Part shown: piece by piece, positions 46,077-54,115 of the stretch
How positions within the stretch are numbered: the first letter of the stretch is position 1
How the letters are laid out: every line of letters starts with the position of its first letter
Assembly: GCF_003609635.1 (NCBI RefSeq)
Contig: NZ_MCIA01000001.1
Location: forward strand, 62,001 to 126,000
DNA length: 64,000 bases
Origin: Lacrimispora algidixylanolytica
GTDB taxonomy: Bacteria; Bacillota; Clostridia; Lachnospirales; Lachnospiraceae
Direction of reading: 5' to 3'
Notes under the pieces: generated by a model
Told to the model about the DNA's origin: nothing
The model's database searches: none
The model's input: only the letters and a program-made list of their open reading frames with translations
Program-made: the position numbers and the translations under genes

Positions 46077-46775
46077 TTAATAGAAATCGCAATATACTTT
46101 CCAATCAGATTTTTGAGAATTATAGGAGAAATAGAATTTCCCACTATCTACAATTTGAAACAAGGCTTTTGCATCTGACGAGATTTGCATAACAAATTCA
46201 TATCCATTACCAAAGCTATAACCAGATTGACAAAAGGCAGGATAACCACCAACCTTGTGCTGGGCATATATATTTTCACATATATCATCAAAATAATCGA
46301 TTCCTTCTGTTGTCTCTAATTGAAGTATGATATCTTCAATTTCTTCTGGAATACCTCCACCATCCCAACAGGGATAATCGTTTTCTACCATTTGAGGTAT
46401 TAGTGGAAAGGGCTTTATCATATCCGTTTGGTACTTACACGGAACTAATTGTTCTAAGGAATGATAGGTTCGAATGCAAAACCAAGGGCTTAAATCATCC
46501 GATATAAGGTTATCCCAAATATCTTTTGACATAAATATTGTAACGAGCTCAATACCAGACAATTCTAATGGTAGAAACGGCAAGTCCTTCAAAAATATTG
46601 TTGCGATAGGTATCATGTTATTTTCACTTTTATCTTTAGGAATGCTCTCACCTTCCTGCTGCCAGCGAACACTTCCAATCCAACTTTCTAGTAATTCTCC
46701 CGTTGGCCTTTTGCCTCCTGTTTCAAAAACAATGGCCTTTTTTGTAAGCTTTTCCTTTATTTCTTTTACTGTCAT
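46077..46775 (-). CDS. DUF1963 (YwqG-like) protein
   Basis: A 232-residue soluble protein of unknown function. The C-terminal half has the DUF1963 pattern: HKVGGYPAFCQSGYSFGNGY, VMQISSDAKALFQIVDSGKF and a final WKVYCDFY. ATG 46775 is chosen because AGAGGTG lies 10 bases before it; a GTG at 46784 would be inside that site. It is a single gene with its own terminator, more AT-rich than the sugar operons beside it. Relatives are widespread in Firmicutes and have been suggested in toxin/immunity settings, but nothing here proves such a role. Confidence 0.85.
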   Translation of the reverse strand: MTVKEIKEKLTKKAIVFETGGKRPTGELLESWIGSVRWQQEGESIPKDKSENNMIPIATIFLKDLPFLPLELSGIELVTIFMSKDIWDNLISDDLSPWFCIRTYHSLEQLVPCKYQTDMIKPFPLIPQMVENDYPCWDGGGIPEEIEDIILQLETTEGIDYFDDICENIYAQHKVGGYPAFCQSGYSFGNGYEFVMQISSDAKALFQIVDSGKFYFSYNSQKSDWKVYCDFY

Positions 46776-46859
46776 ATCTGGCACACCTCTTACGTCTTGA
46801 ATGAAAAATATGTATATCTTATTTCCTTGATAAAAACTGCTTATAAATTTAACGGGAAG

Positions 46860-47309
46860 TCACTGTAACTCATCAACTTGGAGGTTTTGGTCTATTTGAT
46901 TACCCGATACTGAATCTGCAGTAGTCGTCCACACAGCAAACATTGCTCCCATAATTATAAAAATAATCCAATACAGTGAAACAAAAGGCCTCATTCCAAC
47001 ACTAATATATCCTAAGAGTTGTAAAACAAGAAAAACAATATAAGCAAATACAAAAATAATATTTATAAATCTAAAGAACCTTTTTATCATCTTGGAAATT
47101 TTAATGTTAGATAATTTAATAAAGATAGTCACAATGCAAGCAGATATTAAAAAGTAGAAAAGAGGAATTACCATAAAACTATATATCGTATCTAGTAAAA
47201 TATTTATATTACGGAAATAGATTACTGATTCATAATATCGCATAACCAACAAACAGCATACAGAACCTAATGCAAATAGTGCTTCACTATTAATTCCATG
47301 ATTTTTCAT
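46860..47309 (-). CDS. Small membrane protein of unknown function
   Basis: A 149-residue protein with four predicted membrane segments (around residues 10-25, 40-66, 82-103 and 110-128) and a short polar tail ending NLQVDELQ. No known family is recognised. AGGAGATGATGAAATA precedes ATG 47309, and a good promoter lies about 50 bases upstream, so it is probably expressed. It sits next to the DUF1963 gene in an AT-rich pocket between larger operons. Confidence 0.75.
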   Translation of the reverse strand: MKNHGINSEALFALGSVCCLLVMRYYESVIYFRNINILLDTIYSFMVIPLFYFLISACIVTIFIKLSNIKISKMIKRFFRFINIIFVFAYIVFLVLQLLGYISVGMRPFVSLYWIIFIIMGAMFAVWTTTADSVSGNQIDQNLQVDELQ

Positions 47310-47357
47310 TATTTCATCATCTCCTATTAGTAGTCTAAAACTATATACGATTAGCTA

Positions 47358-47386
47358 ATTATAATTGTTTTTAAGAATTTTCTCAA
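47358..47386 (-). promoter_or_regulatory. Sigma-A promoter of the small membrane-protein gene
   Basis: Minus-strand TTGAGA (47386-47381) and consensus TATAAT (47363-47358) with a 17-base spacer, about 45 bases before ATG 47309. Confidence 0.7.
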
Positions 47387-47396
47387 CTCAATAATC

Positions 47397-47450
47397 AAAA
47401 AAAAGCAGCCCGGCTCAAGAACTTTCATTCTAAACCAGACTGCCTTTTTT
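47397..47450 (-). terminator. Intrinsic terminator of the flippase/glycosyltransferase operon
   Basis: On the minus strand GCAGTCTGGTTTA pairs with TGAGCCGGGCTGC (several G-U pairs) and is followed by eight T residues. It ends the operon that starts at 53965. Confidence 0.85.
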
Positions 47451-47455
47451 ATTTC

Positions 47456-48427
47456 TTACTTGTCAAATCCTGGTTCCTTCATCCAATAAGACTGATTCAT
47501 CGTAAATCTTAAAATCAGCCACTTTGGCAAAGACCGATACCTCTTTCCCAAGAGATACCCCATGTATTTAAATCCACTTTTTATAATAACCCCTGGAATC
47601 AACCATATCTTTTTCTGACTCACCAGCCAAGCGATGGTTTTTTTCACAAGACGAATTCCTTCGCTTTCCGAACGAATCCCCTCAAATACCTCCGGGTGAT
47701 CCGCCTGAGATACGGCTAAATCAAAGTTTCGTCGAAACTGTTCCATGCATCCGTAGTTATGGGAATGGTACACCCTAGCATCTGCCGCATAAGCAACTGC
47801 CTGGCCCTGATACCTGATTGCATTTCCCGCATAAATCATGTCTTCATTAAAGATGGTCCGTTTCGTAAACCCACCAGCCTGCAAATAAGCTTCCCTGTCA
47901 TAAGCACAGCAGACATTGGAAGCGAAAAATGTCTTGATTCCAAGTTGGGACAAGTCTTCCTTCGTCTTTACCATACTGTGTTCCGAGTAATTAAAAGACC
48001 GAGTGTACTGCTCTGCAAATCCACAATCTCCGTTGGGAAGCTGTCTTGCGTAAGCCATAACTACCTTTTTACCATTCTTACCTGTCTGGTCAAGTGCCTT
48101 TACTAAAGCTCCAATCAGATTTTTATCTGCCGGAACTGCGTCATCGGTCATAAAAACCATAATGTCAGCTTCTGAATAACCAGCACCCTGATTCCTAGTA
48201 CCACCATGGTCAAATTCTTCCTTTGTCACATGGTGAACCTCAAGGTTTTCAATATGGTCGTATGCGTGGTCCTTCCAATAAGACTTTTCCGTATTCATTG
48301 CAATGATGCGGCGAATGGGATAGGTCTGTTTTGCAAGCCGCTCCAGAAGGTGTTTTAAGGTGTCATCCGGCTTGTATACCGGAATGATTACGTCCACCGT
48401 TTTTTTCTCTGTTCGTATTTCTTCCAT
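47456..48427 (-). CDS. Glycosyltransferase family 2, rhamnosyltransferase-like
   Basis: A 323-residue protein starting with VDVIIPVYKPDDTLKHLLER and carrying the features of rhamnosyltransferase-type GT2 enzymes: VTKEEFDHGGTRNQGA, VFMTDDAVPAD as the metal motif, FASNVCCAYDREAYLQAGGF and a conserved NEDMIYAGNAIRYQG. This EFDHGGTRN signature occurs in dTDP-rhamnosyltransferases. It is the last gene of the 53965-47456 operon. The dTDP-rhamnose donor would need rfbC at 35666 and genes outside this window. Confidence 0.9.
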   Translation of the reverse strand: MEEIRTEKKTVDVIIPVYKPDDTLKHLLERLAKQTYPIRRIIAMNTEKSYWKDHAYDHIENLEVHHVTKEEFDHGGTRNQGAGYSEADIMVFMTDDAVPADKNLIGALVKALDQTGKNGKKVVMAYARQLPNGDCGFAEQYTRSFNYSEHSMVKTKEDLSQLGIKTFFASNVCCAYDREAYLQAGGFTKRTIFNEDMIYAGNAIRYQGQAVAYAADARVYHSHNYGCMEQFRRNFDLAVSQADHPEVFEGIRSESEGIRLVKKTIAWLVSQKKIWLIPGVIIKSGFKYMGYLLGKRYRSLPKWLILRFTMNQSYWMKEPGFDK

Positions 48428-48447
48428 TCCTATTTCCTACCTTCCTG

Positions 48448-50052
48448 TCAATAGTTCAGACATGCCGTGGAACATATGCGTATTAAGGCATAAATGCTGA
48501 CAAAGCATTGTAAAAACCAGGCACTTTTTCGTAAATCCACCTTCAGAACCAACCGTTTGTCAAATATGGGTAACAGCACCAAAGGCAATAGTGGGATAAA
48601 GTAACGTCCCTGTATACCAACAATATAATCCATTTCCCTTGGGGTATATCCAAGCAGCATGGAAGCCAAAACAAGACAGGCACTTAGAAATACCAGTAGT
48701 AGAGTAAACCACTTCTGCCAACTCTTAAACGGAACGACCTCTCCTTCTCTACGAACCACACTGACAAAAAGCCCGTAACACAAAAGGAGGAGACAAAATG
48801 GGGGAACGGTTAGATTCGGATCCAGATTTCCTAAAAAACCGCCAAGCATTGTGATCAGATAATAATCAAGCTGAGTCACAAAGGTTTTATAATACACCAT
48901 CACAATATCATAAGGGCGGCTTAATACATCGGATAAGGTATAGCCTGCTGCCTCACTCCAGCCCACGTAGCTTTCTGTTCGAGTAGACCAAATAGAAAGA
49001 ACCAGTTTGTTTACTAAGAATACGGCTAACAGCATACCACCTAAAACACAGGCAAAGGAAATCCAGTATTGCTTCTTTGACTGAAATTTCGCAGACGGTA
49101 TAAAAAGGCAGATACCAGCCAAAGGCAGATACACGATCTTACCAGGCTCTAAAAGAATCAAAAGCAGAGCCAGTATAACAATATCTTTTATGGTGATCTT
49201 ATCTTTTTCAAACGCCAGGTAAAAGCACCAGGCTAAAAACATCATAGAAAGGCCGATAAAGCTACTATCGTAAGAATAAGAAGCTGCCAGGTGAAGGGTC
49301 ATAGGCAAGGCAGATACCGCCATAATCACTTCTTTTTTAAATGGCATGATTCTATATGCCAGATAAGACATTGCGGTGAATGCAAGAAGATTAAAGAGCC
49401 GTCCAAGCATAACCATAGGAACATACCCCATATGAAACACTCTGGCCAGAGCAATCCCAATGGCCTGGGGCAGATATACCACAGGGAATGTATTGACCGG
49501 AATTTCACTACGAACCGTAAGTCCCTGACTGCTGTCCTTTGAAAAGAACTGGGTAAAAACTTTGTTATAGGCAAACTGTCCTGGTTCTGATTCAAACCCA
49601 TTGACATCGTCCTGACTACGAACCAGCACATTGGCTCCGTGATTAATTCGTTCCTTCTCTTCTTTCGTCGCATTCTCCAAAAAATCCTGATCCGCTACTG
49701 CAGGTTTTCCTATGATTGTACTAGAAAGACGGTAAGCGCTAACAAAATGAACCGCTTCATCCGGTGCCGTAAAGGGAGGGAGTGCCACTAAGTAAAACAC
49801 TCCTAATATGATTAAAACCACTGGATACGTCCAGCCATAAAGTTTTTTACTTATCCACAAAACACAGCCCAGACAGAGAAGAAATCCACAACCTGCCAAG
49901 ATAAGCCACCAGTAAAACCGCCGTACCGACTCAAATTCCGGAGATGGTATGCCGATAATCATCTTATGATAAGGAAGAAGAAAAAGAAAGGCCAGAACCA
50001 GGATACTTCCTGCTGTCAGTGCCAGGCCCTTTTTATTCCCGGTTAGATTCAT
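48448..50052 (-). CDS. DUF2142 polytopic membrane protein
   Basis: A 534-residue protein with about 12 membrane segments and the family signature ALPPFTAPDEAVHFVSAYRL in the first outer loop; the acidic pair there resembles GT-C catalytic residues. DUF2142 proteins are typically encoded in O-antigen and teichoic-acid regions and are candidate extracytoplasmic glycosyltransferases. Its start overlaps the DUF2304 gene by 20 bases and follows AAGGAGGAG. With the DPM-like GT2 and DUF2304 upstream it forms a set that could make and use a polyprenyl-phosphate sugar. Confidence 0.88.
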   Translation of the reverse strand: MNLTGNKKGLALTAGSILVLAFLFLLPYHKMIIGIPSPEFESVRRFYWWLILAGCGFLLCLGCVLWISKKLYGWTYPVVLIILGVFYLVALPPFTAPDEAVHFVSAYRLSSTIIGKPAVADQDFLENATKEEKERINHGANVLVRSQDDVNGFESEPGQFAYNKVFTQFFSKDSSQGLTVRSEIPVNTFPVVYLPQAIGIALARVFHMGYVPMVMLGRLFNLLAFTAMSYLAYRIMPFKKEVIMAVSALPMTLHLAASYSYDSSFIGLSMMFLAWCFYLAFEKDKITIKDIVILALLLILLEPGKIVYLPLAGICLFIPSAKFQSKKQYWISFACVLGGMLLAVFLVNKLVLSIWSTRTESYVGWSEAAGYTLSDVLSRPYDIVMVYYKTFVTQLDYYLITMLGGFLGNLDPNLTVPPFCLLLLCYGLFVSVVRREGEVVPFKSWQKWFTLLLVFLSACLVLASMLLGYTPREMDYIVGIQGRYFIPLLPLVLLPIFDKRLVLKVDLRKSAWFLQCFVSIYALIRICSTACLNY

Positions 50053-50404
50053 AATTCAACTCCTCCTTTTCCTTATCTTCTTCCTTATCCAGGGCAAAGG
50101 TCTGAATCAGCTCAGTCACTCTCCGTTCCAACTGAGAGATCTTGACTGACTGGAAAAATACCTTAAGCAATAAAATAAAGATCATGAAGGTAAAGATGAA
50201 ATTTGCTGTGGAATAGGTCCCAACCATACCGGAAATGAAATCCGCCAACTTAGGAAATAGACTAAATAACACAAGCAAAAGGGCAAACATCACCCAGAAA
50301 ATAGAATCCTCTATCTTCATTTTAGAATGGCGTATCCTTCTGAGCAGATATAATGTCAACAAAATAGAAACGCATACGAGTACGCATCGAAGCAAAAATG
50401 TCAT
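50033..50404 (-). CDS. DUF2304 small membrane protein
   Basis: A 123-residue protein with three membrane segments and a charged tail (TELIQTFALDKEEDKEKEEL). The central DSIFWVMFALLLVLFSLFPK is the DUF2304 signature. These proteins are nearly always encoded beside a DPM1-like GT2, as here (15 bases downstream of it), and may anchor or assist that enzyme at the membrane. Confidence 0.88.
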   Translation of the reverse strand: MTFLLRCVLVCVSILLTLYLLRRIRHSKMKIEDSIFWVMFALLLVLFSLFPKLADFISGMVGTYSTANFIFTFMIFILLLKVFFQSVKISQLERRVTELIQTFALDKEEDKEKEELNYESNRE

Positions 50405-50419
50405 AAGTGACTCCCCCTT

Positions 50420-51118
50420 TTATCTTCTGGACCGGATGCGGAAACTTTGAACCAGCAATATAGAAAAAAGCATTTTTCCCATATATGTAGCCGCATTTAG
50501 TGGATTTAAATAGCTCTCACCAAGAATCCTCTCATCCATAACCACAGGGATTTCTGCCACATTGGCACCGTGACGGATTAAATAGGAAATGGTATCCGGC
50601 TCCGGTCCGTAGTTTAAACCGTCTGCAAATTCCTTGATCATCTTGTGACTGAACATTCGCATTCCGGAAGTTGGGTCATTGACCATAACTCCAGTGGTGA
50701 ACCAAATGGCGCCACTTAAGAGGCGGCTTCCAAACATACGAATGGAGTGAGGTTTCTTATCTGTAACAAATCGAGACCCAATCACAATATCGTATCCCTC
50801 ATCCATTTTTTCCTTCATGGGTAAGATGTACTCCGCACGATGCTGTCCATCTCCATCAAATTGTATGGCATATCGATAACCACGGCGATGGGCATACTTA
50901 AGACCCGTCTGGAACGCTCCCGCTAGTCCCAAGTTTACAGGAAGATCGATGATTCTCCATTTATGCTTCCTACAGATCTCTGCGGTATTGTCTGTGGAAC
51001 CGTCATTGATAATCACGTAATCAAACATAGGATAGTTTTCAATAACGCCTCCTACGACGCGCTCGATATTCAAAGCTTCATTATAAGCAGGTATCACTAC
51101 CAAAACCTTATCCGTCAT
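50420..51118 (-). CDS. Dolichyl-phosphate-mannose-synthase-like GT2
   Basis: A 232-residue transferase with VLVVIPAYNEALNIERVVGG, VIINDGSTDNTAEICRKH, LPVNLGLAGAFQTGLKYA and AIQFDGDGQHRAEYI, the pattern of DPM1-like enzymes that load a sugar onto polyprenyl phosphate. There are no C-terminal membrane helices, so it is soluble and probably recruited by the DUF2304 protein encoded next. It overlaps the flippase gene by 4 bases. Confidence 0.92.
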   Translation of the reverse strand: MTDKVLVVIPAYNEALNIERVVGGVIENYPMFDYVIINDGSTDNTAEICRKHKWRIIDLPVNLGLAGAFQTGLKYAHRRGYRYAIQFDGDGQHRAEYILPMKEKMDEGYDIVIGSRFVTDKKPHSIRMFGSRLLSGAIWFTTGVMVNDPTSGMRMFSHKMIKEFADGLNYGPEPDTISYLIRHGANVAEIPVVMDERILGESYLNPLNAATYMGKMLFSILLVQSFRIRSRR

Positions 51119-52362
51119 TTTATTAACCCTTTCTTTTCCTTTATCAGTACGTAAGCTGCCTGTCCCATAAAACAGAACGTAAGTAACAGCATGGCAAATA
51201 GATAGGAGAACGCGCCCCCATTAATTCCTCCCACTTTTACTAAGGAAAAGGAAAGGAAGTAGGATAAAATACAGACCGGAATATAGCCAAAAAAGATTCT
51301 CTTTTGTTGCTTCATAATCACCAAAACGTAATAAAACAAATTCATGACTGCAAATAAACCGCCACCGAATACAATGGCAAGAAGGCCTGATAGATATGGC
51401 TTTAGATCTACATTGTAGATTGCCCCAAGTACTGGCACTCCAATGGCCCAGGCACCTGCTAAAGCGATAACCGTAAGGATAAGAATGACTCCAGAGAGCT
51501 TTCTTATTTCCATTACAAGTCCTGATAAGTTTTTATCTTCCCAAAGATAAGACATCTTCGTAAGGAATGGTCGAATGACGAAATTCGCCGCCAGATTAAT
51601 CACTGAGGTCGGCATAAAAATAGCCACGAAAATGGCATTATCCGTGGAGGTCATCTGTGCATCAACGGCATACTTTGCCATAGCAAAAATAAGCCCGTCC
51701 AGGAACACGGAAAGGAAGAGCAGACCTCCATCCTTTAGTATGTCCCATTCTTTTCCCTTTCTCTTCTGAACACGGATAGTCGGCATATTTCTTGACATGC
51801 CTTTATCAAAAAATAAAATTCCTGCTCCCTGTGATACCACTGCTACTACACTGGAAAACACCAGACTTTTTGTGATGACTAAGGAAGTCAGAAAGCAGAA
51901 CACAGAAAGGATGGTACGAAAAGCCATGGCCTGCCCCGTAAGATAGAGCCGTCCATTTCTTTGAAATTCTGATTCATATACATCTGCAAAACCGTCTAAT
52001 ACTTTATAAAGCACCATTAGAAATACAACAAGACACTTTTCAAGGGTATAATCGGGTGCGGAAACAGCCCGCTTCCATGCGATATACCCAATTCCCATAA
52101 TGATTGCTGCCACGCAGGTCAGATACCTGGCTCTGCGGTACTCACCAAAGGTATAATTCCCCGATACATCAGTGCTCTGAATTGGCCTCAAACCAAAATA
52201 GGCCACCAGAAACATCTGCTGCCCAAAGGTGCTAAAGGCAAAACCAAAGATTCCTCCCTGGTTTGTACCTACTATGTGATTGACTAGGGCTGTAAGGAGC
52301 ATACTGGAGCCAGCATAAATCAAACTTCCAATCATATTCCAGGCCACATTTTTTCGTTCCAT
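51115..52362 (-). CDS. Polysaccharide flippase-like membrane protein
   Basis: A 415-residue MATE/MOP-type membrane protein with about 12 membrane segments, beginning ERKNVAWNMIGSLIYAGSSM and including FGLRPIQSTDVSGNYTFGEY. This is the shape of oligosaccharide flippases that move lipid-linked sugars outward. I start it at ATG 52362, preceded by AGAGGAAATA; a start at 52380 would lie upstream of that site. It is the second flippase-like gene in a row, and its leader carries a tandem duplication. Confidence 0.85.
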   Translation of the reverse strand: MERKNVAWNMIGSLIYAGSSMLLTALVNHIVGTNQGGIFGFAFSTFGQQMFLVAYFGLRPIQSTDVSGNYTFGEYRRARYLTCVAAIIMGIGYIAWKRAVSAPDYTLEKCLVVFLMVLYKVLDGFADVYESEFQRNGRLYLTGQAMAFRTILSVFCFLTSLVITKSLVFSSVVAVVSQGAGILFFDKGMSRNMPTIRVQKRKGKEWDILKDGGLLFLSVFLDGLIFAMAKYAVDAQMTSTDNAIFVAIFMPTSVINLAANFVIRPFLTKMSYLWEDKNLSGLVMEIRKLSGVILILTVIALAGAWAIGVPVLGAIYNVDLKPYLSGLLAIVFGGGLFAVMNLFYYVLVIMKQQKRIFFGYIPVCILSYFLSFSLVKVGGINGGAFSYLFAMLLLTFCFMGQAAYVLIKEKKGLIK

Positions 52363-52364
52363 TA

Positions 52365-52455
52365 TTTCCTCTATCTCCAATGCTTTCAGGGATACAGGGA
52401 TACCCGTAGGGTGTTTCCTCTATCTCCAATACTATTTAGGGATACCCGTAGGGTG
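52365..52455 (+). repeat. Tandem duplication covering the ribosome site of the flippase gene
   Basis: Two adjacent copies, 52365-52413 (49 bases) and 52414-52455 (42 bases), share TTTCCTCTATCTCCAAT and AGGGATACCCGTAGGGTG; they differ by a 7-base internal insertion (GGATACA-type) and a few substitutions. A third copy begins with TTTCC at 52456. Read on the minus strand, each copy contains GGAGATAGAGGAAA, the ribosome-binding region of the gene starting at 52362, so the leader has two such sites. Confidence 0.85.
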
Positions 52456-52522
52456 TTTCCCTTATAAGTGCTCCTTTATTTTACAATATCAGACTTTAAA
52501 TGTAAACCGTAACCCCATATTC

Positions 52523-53965
52523 CTATTTTTTTCCGATTCCTGCCGTATTTAAAAGATACACAAACGCCTCCAGTCGAAACAGCCAGGAAAGACCTGCATA
52601 AACCAGAATCCCTACCAGTATCTGAACAATCAAAGTTAGAAACGTTCCTTCTATTATATACTGTACCCCATACACCGCAATCCCCATTGCAGCTGAGATT
52701 AGAAGGGATGGAGTTACATCCTTCCATTGCTCGTAAAAGCTGTAATTTAAAAGCTTCTTGTTGGGGTGCGCATTGATAAAGGTACAAATAAAATCCGTCA
52801 CCGCCCGAAGAGCTACCATGGTGTAAATTCCAAAGGGGATACTAATAATTAAAGCGGTCACACTGACTGCCTTTTTAATGATTTCCAGCTTTAAAAATAT
52901 TTCGCTTCTGCCTAAGGCATTAATCGCCTGTAAGTTCGCCACATGAAGAGGCCAGGTGGCGTAAGCAATGCAAAGCAGCCGCAACATAGGGACACAAGGA
53001 AGATACCGGTCTGTTAAAAGCAGCTTTACCATAGGCTCTGCCACAGCCATTAACCCAGCCATCATAGGAAATACAAGATAGGAACTGGTGACAATGGATC
53101 TGCGGACCATATTCTTCACCTTCTCCCTGTCATCTTGGCAGGCAGAAAAGGCAGGCAACATTACAGATTGAATGGCAGCCCCTAAGTTATTGGCAATCAA
53201 AGCTGGAAACTGGTTTCCCCTTGAGTATTGCCCCATCATAGCAGGATTATATATCTTTCCGATTACAAGTCCATAAACATTGGTAAATATGGTATCAATG
53301 AGACCAGAACAAAGAATCTTCCAGCCATAAGAAAACAGCTCCCTTGCCTTTTGAACGGAAAACAAAAGTCTGGGACGCCATGATACTAGAACAGAAAGAG
53401 ATACCATTAAAAAGAAACTGTAAAAAAACTGCTGCATAGCAAGTGCCCATACCCCGTAACCCCGAAAAGCCATACCGACTCCAATTACGCCGGAGCCAAG
53501 GGCAGCCGAAATACTGGCGATGCAAAGTTTTCTAAATTCCATGGTTCTTGCAATGGCAGCAGACTGCACCGAGGTCACTGCACCGAAAAACAAGGTGACT
53601 GAAAGAGTGCGCAGGACCGGACGAAATAATGGTTGTCCATAAAATGTGGCAATGGCAGGTGCCGCAAAAAACAGTATCAAAAACAAAGCCAAGGCTATTC
53701 CAAAACTAATATAGAATGCAGAGGAATAATCCTCCTCATCTACCTTCTGTTTCTGGATTAGAGAGGTGTTGAAACCGCTTTGAACAAATACGTTTCCAAT
53801 GGTGATAAATATCATAATGAGCATGACTTCCCCGGATTCTGCCGGTGTCAAAAGCCTGGCCAGCAGTATAGAAACAAGGAACTGGATGCCCTGTGTTCCC
53901 CCGTTTTCCATCACTTTCCAGAACAAACCGGAAAGGACTTTATTCTTTAAATTCTCCTCATACAT
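52523..53965 (-). CDS. Polysaccharide flippase (WzxC-like, MOP superfamily)
   Basis: A 480-residue membrane protein with about 12-14 membrane segments. The N-terminal KNKVLSGLFWKVMENGGTQG, LARLLTPAESGEVMLIMIFI, and FNTSLIQKQKVDEEDYSSAF are typical of the WzxC/TuaB branch. It should flip undecaprenyl-linked glycan units. The start is ATG 53965 after GAGGAG; an in-frame start at 53998 has a charged extension and no ribosome site. It is the first gene of its operon, directly after a well-formed promoter. Confidence 0.92.
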   Translation of the reverse strand: MYEENLKNKVLSGLFWKVMENGGTQGIQFLVSILLARLLTPAESGEVMLIMIFITIGNVFVQSGFNTSLIQKQKVDEEDYSSAFYISFGIALALFLILFFAAPAIATFYGQPLFRPVLRTLSVTLFFGAVTSVQSAAIARTMEFRKLCIASISAALGSGVIGVGMAFRGYGVWALAMQQFFYSFFLMVSLSVLVSWRPRLLFSVQKARELFSYGWKILCSGLIDTIFTNVYGLVIGKIYNPAMMGQYSRGNQFPALIANNLGAAIQSVMLPAFSACQDDREKVKNMVRRSIVTSSYLVFPMMAGLMAVAEPMVKLLLTDRYLPCVPMLRLLCIAYATWPLHVANLQAINALGRSEIFLKLEIIKKAVSVTALIISIPFGIYTMVALRAVTDFICTFINAHPNKKLLNYSFYEQWKDVTPSLLISAAMGIAVYGVQYIIEGTFLTLIVQILVGILVYAGLSWLFRLEAFVYLLNTAGIGKK

Positions 53966-54007
53966 ACTGGTTTTTCTCCTCGTTTTACCAATTAACAATT
54001 CCGCCTT

Positions 54008-54036
54008 ATTGTACTATATAAGGCATTAATTGTAAA
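54008..54036 (-). promoter_or_regulatory. Sigma-A promoter of the flippase operon
   Basis: Minus-strand TTTACA (54036-54031) and TACAAT (54013-54008) with a 17-base spacer, about 40 bases before ATG 53965. Confidence 0.7.
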
Positions 54037-54115
54037 TCGTCTCTAGTATTTTGACCCTAATCATGTTAAACTATTTAAGATTATACTTAATTTTCTAGAA
54101 TTTAGGAGGTTTTTC

